This document shows, in pieces, positions 10,857 through 22,096 of a DNA stretch of 64,000 bases. Positions within the stretch are counted from its first letter, which is position 1. The number at the start of each line of letters is the position of its first letter. The DNA is from Gambelia wislizenii (taxonomy: Eukaryota > Chordata > Lepidosauria > Squamata > Crotaphytidae): the NCBI GenBank assembly GCA_030847615.1, contig JAUMIR010000004.1, forward strand, positions 222,569,001-222,633,000. The letters run 5' to 3'. The position numbers and the translations under genes were made by a program. Below the pieces are notes generated by a model that had not been told where the DNA came from, ran no database searches, and saw only the letters and a program-made list of their open reading frames with translations.

Positions 10857-10945
10857 ATCTTCCTGATAGGGAAATTCTGCTTCCAGTTGAACTCCAGTTG
10901 AACCCACAAGTTCAACTGGAGGCAGAATTTCCCTATCAGGAAGAT
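10857..10945. repeat. 37-bp hairpin with 15-nt loop
   Basis: The arms 10857-10893 and 10909-10945 are reverse complements with one mismatch. The loop CCAGTTGAACCCACA repeats the inner end of the left arm. It has no poly(U) tract or promoter-like element, so it is probably a fold-back rearrangement rather than an RNA gene. Confidence 0.85.
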
Positions 10946-11495
10946 TTTAATTTTAAATTATCTTAAAGGAGAATTATATAGGTATAACTGAGAGAATGAT
11001 AAGACTGGGGGATACTCACACCTCTAGCCATAATGCTCAGAGTGTTTTGTAATTTTATTTTAGCTAGATGGGGGGAATAGAGGTACAATGGCAGACAAGA
11101 AGGAATTACCTCTTCCATTACCTTTCTTTTGCACTTTTTTTTTCAATTAAAGAATGGAAAAGCCAGGAATTTATTTTTGTCTATGCAACATACATGAGAT
11201 ATACTCATTTTCTCTTTCTCTCAAGCTTTGCAGAAATGGGAATCCACTTCATCTCCTAAGTTTTTTTAAAAAAAGTCTGTTCAGGAATAAGAAAAATCCT
11301 TGATTTTTAAGAAATGTATCCCAAACTGCACATGCTCAATGTCCCATACACAACTGCTAGATATTATTCAGTATTTCTCATGGAAGGCAATAAAAAGTAT
11401 GAATATTCTTTACACCCCACATGTCCACATGATGTCATTTAGCCAGTTAGTTCTAGCTACAAGATAATGTCAAATCATAGACAAATCATAGACAT
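10946..11495. other. No gene recognised
   Basis: Unassigned sequence; a 63-codon plus-strand open frame here has no recognisable domain. Confidence 0.3.
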
Positions 11496-11615
11496 AACAC
11501 ACATTGGAAGCTGCTTAATGCAGTGTAGATGTGTAAATTGCTATTACTTAAAACAGTTTGTAAGCCACTCTGATAGCCTTGTGGCTGAAGAGCGGGGTAT
11601 AAATAAATAAATACA
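11496..11615 (+). mobile_element. SINE family A, 3' part only
   Basis: It matches the last ~120 bp of the copies at 10290 and 18096: ACACACATTGGAAGCTGCTTA, GTAGATGTGTAAATTGCTATT, AGCCACTCTGATAGCC and GGGGTATAAATAAATAAAT. The tRNA-related head is absent, as expected of 5' truncation. Confidence 0.65.
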
Positions 11616-12006
11616 AGAAATAAAATAAAACAGAGAAGTCTAGAAACATACCCCTCACTCTGGATAGACTTCAGACAGTATGGTGAATGTCTCCAGCATT
11701 AGAGATGATGGAGACATTCACCAGGCTAAGGTCTGGAATGCAAACAATGAATAGAAACTGTTAAGTAACCAGTCTGAAAAGCTACTCAGGGAAAGTTGGG
11801 ATGGTGGCAAAATCTTACCTTCACAAGAGAATCTTAAGGATACTCGGGGATGTGTGTCCTGAAGTCATTCACTCAAAGAAGCCTCTATCCAAAGAAGCCT
11901 TTATGCAATTTATTACACTTATCCTTTTGAACAGGAAGGCTGATTCTAAGAAAATTTGGTGACATTGGACTAACTCAGAAAGCAATCAAGCTAATTCTGA
12001 ACTTGA
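11616..12006. other. No gene recognised
   Basis: It holds a small inverted repeat (GACATTCACCA / TGGTGAATGTC at 11678-11720) and no coding signal. Confidence 0.3.
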
Positions 12007-12217
12007 GTCAGCATGCTGTAGTGGTATGAGTGTTTGACTGGGACTTTGGGAGACCAGGATTTGAATCCCTGCTCAAACATGGAAACCCACTGGGTGACTC
12101 TCTCAGCCTGGAAGAAGGCAATGGCAGACTTCTTCCGAATAGATCCTGCCAGGATAGCCCCATGATAGGGTCACCATAAGTCAGGATTGGCTTAATGGCA
12201 CGTAGCAATAACAACAG
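12007..12217 (+). mobile_element. tRNA-derived SINE with AAC-rich tail (family B)
   Basis: The head has TGTAGTGGTATGAG as a degenerate A box and GGATTTGAATCCC as a B box. The body reads GAAACCCACTGGGTGACTC, AGGCAATGGCAGAC, CCATGATAGGGTC and CATAAGTCAGGATTGGCTT, then AATAACAACAG. The 3' end resembles the BovB-like LINE end at 26441-26748, the expected mobilising partner. Confidence 0.75.
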
Positions 12218-12583
12218 ATTCTGAATTTGGGGACCATATTTCTGTTCATTCCCAAGAAAATCTGTCATGAGCTAGGGCACAGTCTGCTCATTTCTATACT
12301 TTGTGTCAAATCAGTGAGGGCTGATTTCTTTTGTTATCACACAGAACAGACTTGATGGCATGGTTATATAGTAAAAGTCAAACAGTGTGTGGGAAGTATA
12401 TGGAGGACCAGAAAGAGGAACACAGCTGATTTGATACAGAAAACATAAAGCATACTTAAATTCCTACTAAATCAATCTTAGCTGAAAACATTGAGTCCCA
12501 CCAATTTCATCACATTTGAGCAACTTGATTTTTTAGAAGATATGAGAAGGTAATCCAAGATACCAAAGTGCCCAGATGACTTT
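12218..12583. other. No gene recognised
   Basis: Unassigned sequence. Confidence 0.3.
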
Positions 12584-13201
12584 GGACATCATCAGACATG
12601 GCAAAAATTGCAGGATTACAATGTCACACTAGCACAAATGGGTCCTGCTATTGCATGTCATCATCTTCGCATGATTATAGCATGCTCCAGCCACAAAAAA
12701 GGTGTTGCTTCTAATTCATGGAACAAGCTGTGAATAGATCGTCAATATTGCTTTTTTCGTGGAATTGATGGTGTGCGAAATCACAGCCCATTATAATCAA
12801 AAGATTGCAGCGTGAATGGGCGGTCCTCAATGAGAAAACTTCCAGGTGAAAATGTGAAAACAAAGCACAAGACACTCTTTTCATGAACTGACTCATTTAG
12901 TTTGCATGTTTTTATGTTTGTTTCACTGCTTGTGTGTTCATTTACTTTGTTAATTGAAGTGTTTTTGGAGTTTTGAGAGTGCTCATGTCTTCTTGCGAGA
13001 ACTGCCAAAATCATGTCCATGCTAAATCACAGAAGTAAACTCTCATTCTTAAAGCACTAGTGGTCATCGTGCTGTAATTCCATGGCAATTCTTTCATGTG
13101 ATTACAGCGATGTGTGATAGTAAGTGTAATAATGCCACAATGTTTCTGCTATCCTCATTCGCAGATATGCAGCGTTTTTAGAGGCTTGTCTGATAATGTC
13201 C
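12584..13201. mobile_element. GGA..TTATCAGA-group DNA transposon, 618 bp
   Basis: The left end is GGACATCATCAGACA and the right end TGTCTGATAATGTCC. The flanking triplets TTT and CAA do not match, so a target duplication is not preserved or the boundary is off. The interior matches 15800-16498. The CTTCCAGGTGAAAATG word near 12840 corresponds to the splice-donor-like core of other copies. Confidence 0.7.
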
Positions 13202-13999
13202 CAAGAAACACCTCTCATACTAAACATATTATTTATGGAATTTCAAGTATTGCCAAGTACTAGAAAAGAAGCAAATGAAAGCAACAAAGCAATAAATACA
13301 TTTACAGTCTAATTCAGTCTGAGGCAACACACACAAACACACACCTGTAATATCCTAGAGGATAAAGCATCCACAGAATTTTCTGAAAACAGATGTTGAA
13401 CATTCTGTAGGAAAGAGAGTTAGAGAAAAACAACAACACTAAGCACACTGAATTCTCTTCAAGAATACCTGAGATCTGATATGTGGTACCTTCCCAACTT
13501 GACATAAATAATCCCACCCAAAGACATTTGCTTTATCTAGTCTGAAATCCTGAAATGATTATCCACCCAAACACCATCTGCAACCTGTGCATTCCACTGG
13601 AACATACATATTCTAGATAACAGGGCATTGGGGAAGAGACTCCGGCATTACTTATCATGAGGTATCGAGTCCGTTTTAGATGGAATTTATTTTACTACAC
13701 CAAAAGTATATAAATTCAGTAGAGAAAACAATTGTGGAATAAATAGCTAGGCCATCTAGTCCAGTACTCTGTTAATTACAGGAAGTACACATAAAGGAAA
13801 GCTTTAAAAACCCTAACAAGGAGGGAACACCACCTACCTAGATAATTGGTTCTGGTCACAATTCTTATGTTTTACTGTTAATGCTGTTCTTCCAATATTC
13901 AACTGAAATTTACTCTAATGTGACTTAAGTGGCTTAGATCCATTCCTTTTCTCCTGGGGGCAGAAAACTAATCTTCACACATGCACCTTTTTTATTTTA
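13202..13999. other. No gene recognised
   Basis: It includes a short CA tract at about 13328-13343 and no coding signal. Confidence 0.3.
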
Positions 14000-14790
14000 C
14001 AGCCCTCCAGGGACTCAAAGAAACAGCAAAGGGCTAATGGGAAGTTTGCTGTGGGACACACCCATGCAGCATCTTTGCAGTTCAGGGTGGCAGCAGAGCA
14101 CCAGTGGTCACCTGGCATCTTCATTCCAGAGGCTTGTGTGGCTCCCTCTGCCTCTGGAAGATGGGGGAATGACAGCCAATGTGATTAAACCTCAGTTTGA
14201 ACACATTGGCTGGTGGGCCTGGTCTGGTGACCCAGATGCAGGTTTCACTCAGATCGGGTGGTGAGTTATTTATTCCTGGATCCTTTGAATGCACAACATT
14301 TGTTCTTCAGGCATCGACACACACTCTATGTGGTATGTGGTGTTGCAATCATCTTGTGTGTGAGAGTGTTTGCCATCTGTGTATTGTATTGTCACTTTGT
14401 CACAACTTTTGGGAGTGGTTGACATGGGCCCTGGATCCAGGTCATCAATTGGAAGGAATCTTTGGGATTTGGGGGGGGGGAAGAAATGACCATGCACAGG
14501 CAGGGGCAGGGGCATTTTCTTGCACCCCCTGGTGGCAAGGGAACCATGGTGGGGCATCTGTCATCCTGGTGGTTCCAGCAGCAGGCCAGATGATCAAGCT
14601 CATTGATCAGCAGGCAGGATGGCTAATGCCTGGATCCAGACCCATGTGTGTGTCAACCCTATCAGCAGCTATAACCAATAAAAATTGTGGCCTATGTCTT
14701 CCCTTTACATTGACTGTTGGTGTGTTATTAAGGGGAGTGGGACTCGCCCCTGAACACTCAAACCAAGAGATGAGAAATCACCAATGGGAA
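14000..14790 (+). repeat. LTR-like or retrotransposon-derived stretch, unclassified
   Basis: This GC-richer block carries a long plus-strand open frame (14197-14841) without domains, a G-run at 14473-14481, and an AACCAATAAAAATTGTGG motif near 14671 that combines a CCAAT box with a polyadenylation-like AATAAA. Such endings are seen in LTR-type repeats. No LTR termini or pol sequence can be identified. Confidence 0.25.
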
Positions 14791-14967
14791 ACCATCAGGT
14801 TGACACATTTCTGTTTGAACAACCTCCAACATTTATATTGACAGTATATATTCAGAAGAGGAAATATTAGGAACTACAGGACATGTAGTCCTGTTTCAAC
14901 TCCTAACTAGTTTCACTTTTTTTTACAAAATGTTATGATTCATGGGAAGTCAAAACCAGAAACAGAG

Positions 14968-15563
14968 GGCATTATCAGATGGGGCCAAAATGCCCTGTTA
15001 CTGCCCTGCCACCTCCTATCCGGTTTGCACACTTACCTCCATTCTGCTGCTGGAATAGGCCTCCTTCCTCCTTGCCAGCCGGCTGTAAATGCAACTGTCA
15101 TAAAGGCTGCCTTTACGACCAGCCAGCTGAAATCCCACTCGTTCTTGCAAGACAACAAGCAGGAGGGAAATTCAAAATAACATCCCCCCAGCTGTCAAAG
15201 AAAGAAAATAAATAGAAAAATAAATTTAAAATAAAACAAGCAACCCAGGGAGGGGAGAAGGGTGCCATTTACCTTGATGTCCCGATCGTGGCAGGAAGTG
15301 ATTGGCATGGAGCTCCTCCCCCATGCCTGTAATCTCAGAACAGGGATGGGGCTCCTTTTCCCATGTCCCTGATTCCGTGACAGGCATGGAAAACGGAAAA
15401 GGTGTTATATTCACGATGTTTCATCATGAATAGAATACCCTGGGAGCAGAATGGGGGCAGGACGGGAACATCACATAGGGGCTCGACATCATCCGAAATG
15501 GGGCCCCTTTCTTGCCCCTATTCCATTCCTGCCCCAGGATATTTGCCCGGTCTTAACATCTCC
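14968..15563. mobile_element. GGA..TTATCAGA-group DNA transposon, ~596 bp
   Basis: The left end GGCATTATCAGATGGGGCC and the right end TTAACATCTCC are diverged. The interior is clearly homologous to 5758-6379 (CCAAAATGCCCYGTTACTG, GCAGGAAGTG core, CCCTATTCCATTCCTGCC). No matching target duplication is visible. The minus strand reads AAGGTAAAT at 15267-15275, the donor-like core. Confidence 0.7.
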
Positions 15564-15799
15564 TTAATATTAAATAAAATGGATGTTGTTGTTGTTGGTT
15601 ATGATGAGGGGCAGAGAAACTATGATGTAGATGCTTTGTATCCAAGTATGAGGTTCATCCCAAGAACTTCCAGACATAAGCAGCAGGTTCCTGAGACCAT
15701 GAGAGCTGATGCCAGCCAAGAGCAGATAATTTTGAACAAAGAGATGGACAAATGTTCTAACTTGTTATAAGGCTATGTTCTCTGGCGATAATAGGCAGT

Positions 15800-16498
15800 A
15801 GCTTTAATCAATCACATTTTAGCTTTTTCACACATACTATCTCATCAGCTCTTGCAATAGCCCTGTAAACTTTTCATTCACAGCCAAAAGCCATGAATTA
15901 GCTGTCAATAGTGCTCTTTCTGTGGTATTGGTGAGTGTGCAATAATTCCATCCCTCTATAATCCTGATATTACAGTGTTAGTGGGAGGTCTTCCCACTTT
16001 GCCCCCTCCCCATTCCCAATGAGAACACATAATTAAGCTTCCGTTGGAGGGCATGGAGACGACCTCCAGGACCCTCTTTTAATGAACTGTCCCCTTTTCT
16101 CAGAACTTTTTTTGTTTGTTCAATTGTGAAGTTTTGAATTTGTTAATTTGTTTGCTTTTGATGTGTTTAATCAAAGTTGTGTCTTCTAGCAAGAACAGCT
16201 GAGATCTCGCCCATGCAAAATCACAGAAGTAAGAGGGGAAAAATTTAAAGGCGCATGCACATGCCATCTCAAAGTGTTAATACTCTGTCATTATGATACA
16301 ATGTGAAAACTAGTGTTACTATAGTATGAGCTTCAATCCCATTCTTAAAATGCTAGTAGGTGGTCATGCAATCTTCCATTAGCAGTACTGTTGCACAATT
16401 ATGGCAATGTGCAATAATTAACGTATTCATGCCACTATAATCCCACTATCCTCAATTGTGCAATTACAGCATTTTTAGTTGCTCGTGTGATAAAGTCC
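15800..16498. mobile_element. GGA..TTATCAGA-group DNA transposon, left end unclear
   Basis: It ends in CTCGTGTGATAAAGTCC and shares its interior with 12584-13201: CCATGAATTAGCTGTCAATA, AATGCTAGT...TGGTCATGC and GGCAATGTGCAATAATTA. The left terminus could not be fixed. It is followed directly by TAA and the hairpin at 16496-16569. Confidence 0.6.
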
Positions 16499-16569
16499 TA
16501 ACTAAGAGAAAGAAGTTGTAACATAAATCTACAAAAGCTTACGCTATAACTTCTTTCTCTCAGTTAGGA
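16496..16569. repeat. 25-bp inverted repeat between two transposon copies
   Basis: The arms 16496-16520 and 16545-16569 are reverse complements with two mismatches. Each arm carries AGTTAGGA or its complement, so the two neighbouring GGA..TTATCAGA elements sit at the same TTA in opposite arms. The middle, CTACAAAAGCTTACGCTATAA, resembles a widespread amniote repeat. Confidence 0.75.
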
Positions 16570-16893
16570 GATTATCAGATGCGGGGAAAAAATGGGGCAG
16601 TCAGGAAGAGGATGCCACTGTACCGCTACAGGCTGGCGATACTGCACAATGCCATCCTCCTCTCATCCTTCATTCATTTTCCCTCCATGCTGGACAGACA
16701 AAAAGGTGCCACTTATTATTGATGGAAGCTTCTGTCAATGAAAAGCAGCGCCTTTTTCATCCCTCCAGCATGAAGGAAACATGGAGGAAGGATGGGAGGA
16801 GGACGGGGCATGCAGTATCAACCACCGGAAGCGAGCCAGCGGCATCCTCTCCCGACCTCCTGGGGTTTTTTTTAAGAGTGTCTGACAAAGTCC
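16567..16893. mobile_element. GGA..TTATCAGA-group DNA transposon, 327 bp
   Basis: The ends are GGAGATTATCAGATGCGG and GTGTCTGACAAAGTCC, flanked by TTA on both sides (16564-16566 and 16894-16896). The element interrupts an older repeat that continues as TTAGTCTCATAAGGTGCTAC on the right, so the empty site can be read directly. No open frame. Confidence 0.8.
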
Positions 16894-16896
16894 TTA

Positions 16897-17409
16897 GTCT
16901 CATAAGGTGCTACAATATCCCTTTGCATATTGATATTCCAGACTAACATGGCTATGTCTTTGAATTCCAGGTCCTTGTGTTCCAATAGTTGACATTATTA
17001 AGCATAAAGTTTGGATCATAACTTTTTTAAAGTGAAATTAATTAGGTGTTGGAACAGAAAGCTCAAGGAGACTGATTCTCCCTAATTAATCCTAATTAAT
17101 TTGGAAAGCAGGCAGCTTTCCAAACACATTTAAATGATTTGATATTGTAATACTGAAGAAATGTCCAAGCCCATACACAAAATTGAGTTTGTGGTACAGT
17201 GTTGCACTTGCACTGTACCCTAACCATTGTTAAGAACAGTTAACTTTAGTGAAATAAAGTGAAATAAATAGTTATCTTTAGTGAAATTCATGTGGGGCAA
17301 AAGCAAACTATACTGTGCTGTGTTTCGGGGAAGGAATAACAGCTACTTGTCACATATGATACAAACCATATGAGACCATCCAAAGTTTGACCTCTTTAGT
17401 GGCAGCTGT
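16897..17409. other. Remnant of a dispersed repeat, otherwise no gene
   Basis: The first ~75 bp (TCATAAGGTGCTAC, then CCAGACTAACATGGCTATG) is a common amniote repeat motif. The remainder is unassigned, apart from GATATTGTAATACTG-type AT-rich words. Confidence 0.4.
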
Positions 17410-17765
17410 GCTGTATGCCCCAGTACTTCTCAAGGCTAGTTTGGTGGGCACATGTGACAGGGCTTTCTCTCCCTGACTGTGGAATTCCCTGCCAAGGGAA
17501 GTTGGGCTTGTTCCCTTTGTTTTTGAACCAATGTCATGCAGCTAAAATAGTGCTGTACCACATGGCCTTAAAACAATACAGATATTAAAACTTTAAAAAC
17601 AAAATGAAATACTCTTTAAGAACTTCTCAAAACAATCTTCAAATTTTAAAATAAACAGTTAAGATAGAGCTGCTTCATTTTTGTTGTCCATCACCTTGGG
17701 GGCCCTGGTGAGCTGAGAGGTGATATATAAATAAAACAAATACATGCATACATACATACATATTT
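17410..17765 (+). pseudogene. L2/CR1-type LINE 3' end
   Basis: Recognisable words are GGGCTTTCTCTCCCTGACTG, GGAATTCCCTGCCAAGGGAA and, at the end, GAGGTGATATATAAATAAAA with a CATACATA tail. These are the degenerate end of the ORF and the 3' UTR. No intact frame remains. Confidence 0.45.
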
Positions 17766-17925
17766 ATGATCTTCTTGCTACATTGTTTAAAAAATGAAGA
17801 CCTTTGTACTACTAAATTAAGAAGCATTCAATAATTATCAAGATGGGGAGCTTTGTTTGTCAGAGAGAATGAAACTATAGGCCGAGATCCTACATCTCCG
17901 AGATCCTATATCATTGAGTTATGTG

Positions 17926-18412
17926 GGACATGATTTCACACACTCGTCAATACCATGAAAAGAGTGATATTGAGGACTATTCATGGGTTTTTCCCGTGAA
18001 TGGAAAGTTATGAGTAATTAATGGGTGGAGGACACATGGACTATGGGATGATGATGATGTTGTGTGATAACAGGAACCCATTTGTGCTACTATCCCATTG
18101 GTGGTGCAGTGGTTAAATGCCACTACTGCAGCCACAACATTGCAAGTTCAATCCCAAGGGCTCCAAGGTTCACTCAGCCTTCCATCCTTCCATAGGTTGG
18201 TAAATTGAGTACCCGGCTTGTGGGCGCAATTAGCTAACACACATTGGAAACTGCTTAATGTAGTGTAGATGTGTAAATTGCTATTGCTTAACAATTTGTA
18301 AGCCACTCTGAGAGCCTTTGTGGCTGAAGAGCAGGGTGTATATATACCTAAATAAAAATAAAATAAAATAAAAATTGTAATCATGTGATTTCAGCCCCAT
18401 GTAATAAAGTCC
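17926..18412. mobile_element. GGA..TTATCAGA-group element split by a SINE
   Basis: The left part 17926-18095 starts GGACATGATTTCACAC and the right part 18374-18412 ends CATGTAATAAAGTCC. The SINE at 18096-18373 lies between, so the element is older than that SINE. The ends are diverged and no target duplication is preserved. Confidence 0.5.
18096..18373 (+). mobile_element. tRNA-derived SINE (family A), nested
   Basis: The A box is TGGTGCAGTGG and the B-box region CAAGTTCAATCCC. The body has GTAAATTGAGTACCCGGC, GCAATTAGCTAACACACATT and a TATATACCTAAATAAAA tail. It is about 278 bp and close to full length. Confidence 0.75.
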
Positions 18413-18640
18413 TAAATTAAAAGTTATTTGCCTGCTGGCAGAAAGACAACAAGAAGGGGACAAACAAATCCTTCTATGGAAGGAAGTTCCACAACTTGGC
18501 AGCAACCTTTGAGAAGTCTCTCTTCTGTGTCCTCAACAAATGTGCCTGCAATGGGCTTTATTTTCAAGATATCTCTTTAGAAAGAGAGAGGACAGAAAAT
18601 GGGCTTCAGATAATTTAGTAAACTAAAATGTATCATGGAA
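18413..18640 (+). pseudogene. L2-like LINE 3' region fragment
   Basis: GGAAGGAAGTTCCACAACTT, GCAGCAACCTTTGAGAAG and TGTGTCCTCAACAAATGTGCC match the wording of L2-type 3' regions in squamates. It is recalled by pattern only, without alignment. Confidence 0.35.
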
Positions 18641-20485
18641 TACCATCATTATTATTATCTTTTTTTTTTCCTGTTGTATAGGCTGGAATTGTACTTAGTC
18701 AACACTGGCTCTGGAGAAAATCTGGCCATTAAAGATTTGATTTAATTCCTTTTGAGCCACTTGGATTTTTAAAAAAGGTTTCTTTGTTGTTGTTGTTTTA
18801 ATATATCCCAGTGCTGCAAAATCTGAGGAGAAATCCACCTTGAACTACATGCACTTCAACTGTCTTCCACCGCCCCCTTTCCCTAAGGCAAAATTATCCT
18901 GTATTCAGCAGGGTTTTATCACAGTATTCTAAAGGACTCACACAGAATGTACCTGATAGAACTGGACCAGAATGTCACCCATGATAGAAATTATGATCAA
19001 GACATGGTGGATACATAATGAGAACCTTATCTATTTTGCAGTGGACTGTGATTGGTAGAGAGTACCTTTAGGGGGTTGTTTACAGAAATGAGGTTTCCTG
19101 CATTACAATGGGGAAGGATTGTGTAAGTCCGTGTGCAGTACTCCTTTTTGTTTCCCTGCTCTGTTACCTAACATAATAGATACTAGCTGTACTGAAGGTG
19201 TTCCCATAGTGAACAGGCTTCCTTGACTGCTGCTGAAGAGGCTATTCTTTATAAATAAGGAAGCTGCAGCCACAAAGGCAAAAGCTTTGACCTGTGCTCC
19301 AGTAAAATGCACTGCTCTCCATTACTGTCAACATGAATAGTATGATTCCATTTACTAGAAAACTTGGGTGGTCGGGTGCTTTCTTCCCAAAAAGCACAAA
19401 GATTGTAAATTAAAAAAAAAAAAAAGATTCCATAAGGAGCCTTGAACTTCCAGGGCAGAAGTCCTGGAGATAAGATAATATTTGAAGAACTCTTCTCATT
19501 GTCTGGACAGGGAACACACTATAGCCAGCAGGGGCTGCCTGGGAGTTGTAGGTCAAAAAGGCAACTTTTCCAAGGTCTGAAACTTACAGCTTCATATTGG
19601 AAGCTAAAAACAGAGGCTTCTCCCCGCTCCCCCTGCATTACATTTTGAAAGGGATGAAGGAACATCCTGTTGCCCAAATCACAACTACAATAAAACCTGA
19701 GATTCTGCTTCTGCTTTTTATGAACATTTCCCATCTTGGGAGAAAAATGAAACTGGAAGCCCCGCCCAAAGACTCTGAAAGGAATAGGAGTTTGAGACTC
19801 CCCACAAACTAGAAACTGATGAGTAGCTGAGACCAGAACTCCATCCTTGGAGAAAGGCAATTCAGCTCCAGAGTCCGAAAAGCTACATTGAATGAAGGTA
19901 CAGGCTCATCTGAAAGTACCCAGTTGAAATGTTCAGCTGCCAGGAAAGATGTCTTCAGATGTTCAAAACAACATCTTCCCTGAGTTCCCATCCCTGCTGG
20001 GTAACCCTTGGATCCATAAGTCTTGTTGTGATGGATCTGCTAGTGTTTGCCCTTTGATTGTATTTGACATTGCCTCCTGAAATCTCCCTGTTTGTTTGTT
20101 GTTTGGAACAGGATGGCTTAGACTCTGGACTGTGCTTTGGCTTTGGCTCTTCTTCAGCACTTACTCCCTGGTAGGACTCTATTTTCATTTTAAAATTGTT
20201 TTCTGACTCTCCTCCTGGATTTCTGCTGCATTAAGATATAGCCTCTGTCTGGTCCTCACCCTTAAGGTGTAGCCCTCGCTACTGGGCCATGTCCATCCTG
20301 AAACTGGAGGAAGCTTATTAAGGTGTTAACTGAGACCCACCAATGTATGGAAGCAGTCCTGACCCTGAGCCCCCAGCATTATATGGCACAATAGGGGAAG
20401 GGCTTGAGGTAGGAAGACCCACTCATCCTCTGAGGTCTGTGTAGTATTACAGGTTCATTTTCCAGAGTTACTGGATCCTTTGACA
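18641..20485. other. No gene recognised; possible LTR-like tract at 19440-20300
   Basis: Several short open frames on both strands lack domains. A TTGGACTGTGCTTTGGC-type tract near 20110-20270 recalls the retrotransposon-like tract at 401-1560. CTGGGAGTTGTAGGTCAAA at 19540 is a fragment of a common palindromic repeat. A TTTTCCTGTTGTATAG acceptor-like site near 18680 has no matching donor or conserved frame. Confidence 0.3.
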
Positions 20486-20487
20486 AT

Positions 20488-20735
20488 ACAGTAGCACCCC
20501 TGTTCCACCACCACCCCGCTGATACTGAAATCTGTGGATAAATAACAGTGAACACCAGACTTCCCTCCCTGTCCACCCCCACCACTTCCACTGCAACACC
20601 GGAACCCCCCGCAGGGAAGGGAGAAGGGAGGTGAGCTCTCCTCCTCCCTCCCTCCCCCATCCAACCCCCTGACATCACCATCTGCAGATAACTGAATCAG
20701 TGGATGGTGAATCAGTGGATGCAGGGGTGCTGCTA
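20488..20735. mobile_element. Inverted-repeat element, pogo-like, GC-rich interior
   Basis: The terminal words CAGTAGCACCCCTG (20489-20502) and CAGGGGTGCTGCTA (20722-20735) are inverted repeats with one mismatch. The left flank ends in TA. The interior is C-rich and its CTGTGGATAAATAACAGTGAAC word fits the pogo-like group at 21870. No transposase. Confidence 0.45.
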
Positions 20736-20899
20736 TACAGGTCAGACTTGCCATTCATAAATGAAACCACAGATAATAGTGAACCCTATTAAAATAAATG
20801 TCCTCCGATACAAACATACCATAGAGTTGTGTTGGCGTACCTAGGGATTCCTAGAGAAGACACCTTACACTGGACAATGCCTAGAAAGGTGTCTTCATC

Positions 20900-21253
20900 A
20901 TGCGGGAAATTCAAAAACAAAAATAAAGCCTGAAAAGTTACACCAAGCACCTAGACACACTTAAAAAGTCCCAGGTAACCTAGGGAGGGTCATAAAAAGA
21001 GCAAAATTTACCTGGATGTCCTGATCTCACCCGGAAGTGTTCATGCTGGACTGGCCTTTGACGCTGCATTCACAAGAGAAAAATGGCCTGAGTTTTCGCA
21101 CGTCAGCAATGCCAGCACCAAATCACAACAGGGGATCAATAAAAAGAAACATGAGAATAACACCAGTGGAACACAAAAGGACAATGTCATCTGATATTGT
21201 TGTGTTCCTCTGGAGTCATTATCATGCCACATTTGCTGTGCCTGATAATCTCC
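20900..21253 (-). mobile_element. GGA..TTATCAGA-group element, truncated
   Basis: Read on the minus strand it starts GGAGATTATCAGGCACAG and follows 42205-42783 closely: GATGACATTGTCCTTTTG, GCATTGCTGACGTGCGAAA, GAATGCAGCGTCAAAGG, then CACTTCCGGGTGAGATC and CATCCAGGTAAAT. It breaks off near 20905, so the second terminus is lost. Confidence 0.7.
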
Positions 21254-21462
21254 ATAGTCAGACACTTCTCCAGCTCTGACCACTTCCCATGAGGCACAGA
21301 GTGGCTGGAGGTGGGAGGGGCTCCAGAGGGTTTACAGTAAGTCTTTGAGTGGTATATGACTCCGCCTAGCAAAGACCCATATGCAGAACTACTATGCTAT
21401 GCTGAGCCATAAACGATTGTGGGCAATGTGTTGTATCTTGCAAGAAATATTATTATTTCAGG

Positions 21463-21755
21463 TTTGTTTTTGTTGTTAACTGCCATCAAGTCAACTTCAA
21501 CTTATCGTGGCCCTATGAGTGAGAGCCCTCCAAGCCACCCTATCCTCAACAGCCCTGCTCAGGTCTTTTAGACTCAGGGCTGTGGCTTCCTTGGCTGAGT
21601 CTATCCATGTGTCATGGGGTCTTCCTCTTTTCCTACTATTTTCTACCTTACCAAGCAGTATTGTGTTTCATAGTGTCTTTCATTATTGTCTTTCATCATG
21701 TCTTCTCATGATATGCTCAAATTATGACAGTATGACAAAGTACTCAGTTTCAGGT
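21463..21755 (-). pseudogene. BovB-like (RTE) LINE 3' end
   Basis: On the minus strand the sequence runs from a GAGAAGACATGATG-like region through CTCAGCCAAGGAAGCCACAG and GACCTGAGCAGGGCTGTTGA to CATAGGGCCACGATAAGTT and a GTTAACAACAAAAAC tail. This matches the end of the BovB ORF2, with its R.RGR....W.DS/GI motif, very short 3' UTR and AAC-rich tail. Frames are broken. Confidence 0.6.
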
Positions 21756-21869
21756 AGGGCTATATTATCCTATGCATCATCCATGGGGCAGGAGAGAAGA
21801 AATTGTCCTCATGTTTTCCCAGTGTTCCATTACTTACACAAATAAGACCAATCATGTAAGTTGATATTA

Positions 21870-22096
21870 CAGACAGCCCTCCATATCAATGGATTCTGTA
21901 TCCACAGATTCTACTATCCATGGTTTGAAAATATTCCCAAAAATATATTCTAAAAAGCAAACCTTGATTTTGTCATTATATAAAAGGAAAACCATTTTAC
22001 TATGCCATTGTATATAATGGGACTTGAACATCCATGGATTTTGGTATCCATGAGGGGTCCTGGAACCAAATCCCAGAAGATACCAAGGTCCCACTG
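21870..22096. mobile_element. pogo-like MITE
   Basis: The termini CAGACAGCCCTCCATATC and TACCAAGGTCCCACTG frame an interior with inverted pairs around TCCATGGATT / GGTATCCATG and TTATATAAAAGG. TA precedes the left end. The structure matches Tc1/mariner-pogo type MITEs. Related copies: 23903-24133, 25349-25575, 62814-63005. Confidence 0.6.

Noticed and set aside
10857..10945. Bacterial-type terminator or RNA gene
   Set aside because: There is no T tract, promoter or adjoining gene, and the genome is eukaryotic.
14197..14841. 214-codon plus-strand open frame as a gene
   Set aside because: It has no domain or splice context, it crosses a G9 run, and a long frame on the opposite strand shows that it reflects composition.
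18660..18760. Possible exon after a strong TTTTCCTGTTGTATAG acceptor
   Set aside because: No donor or conserved frame follows.
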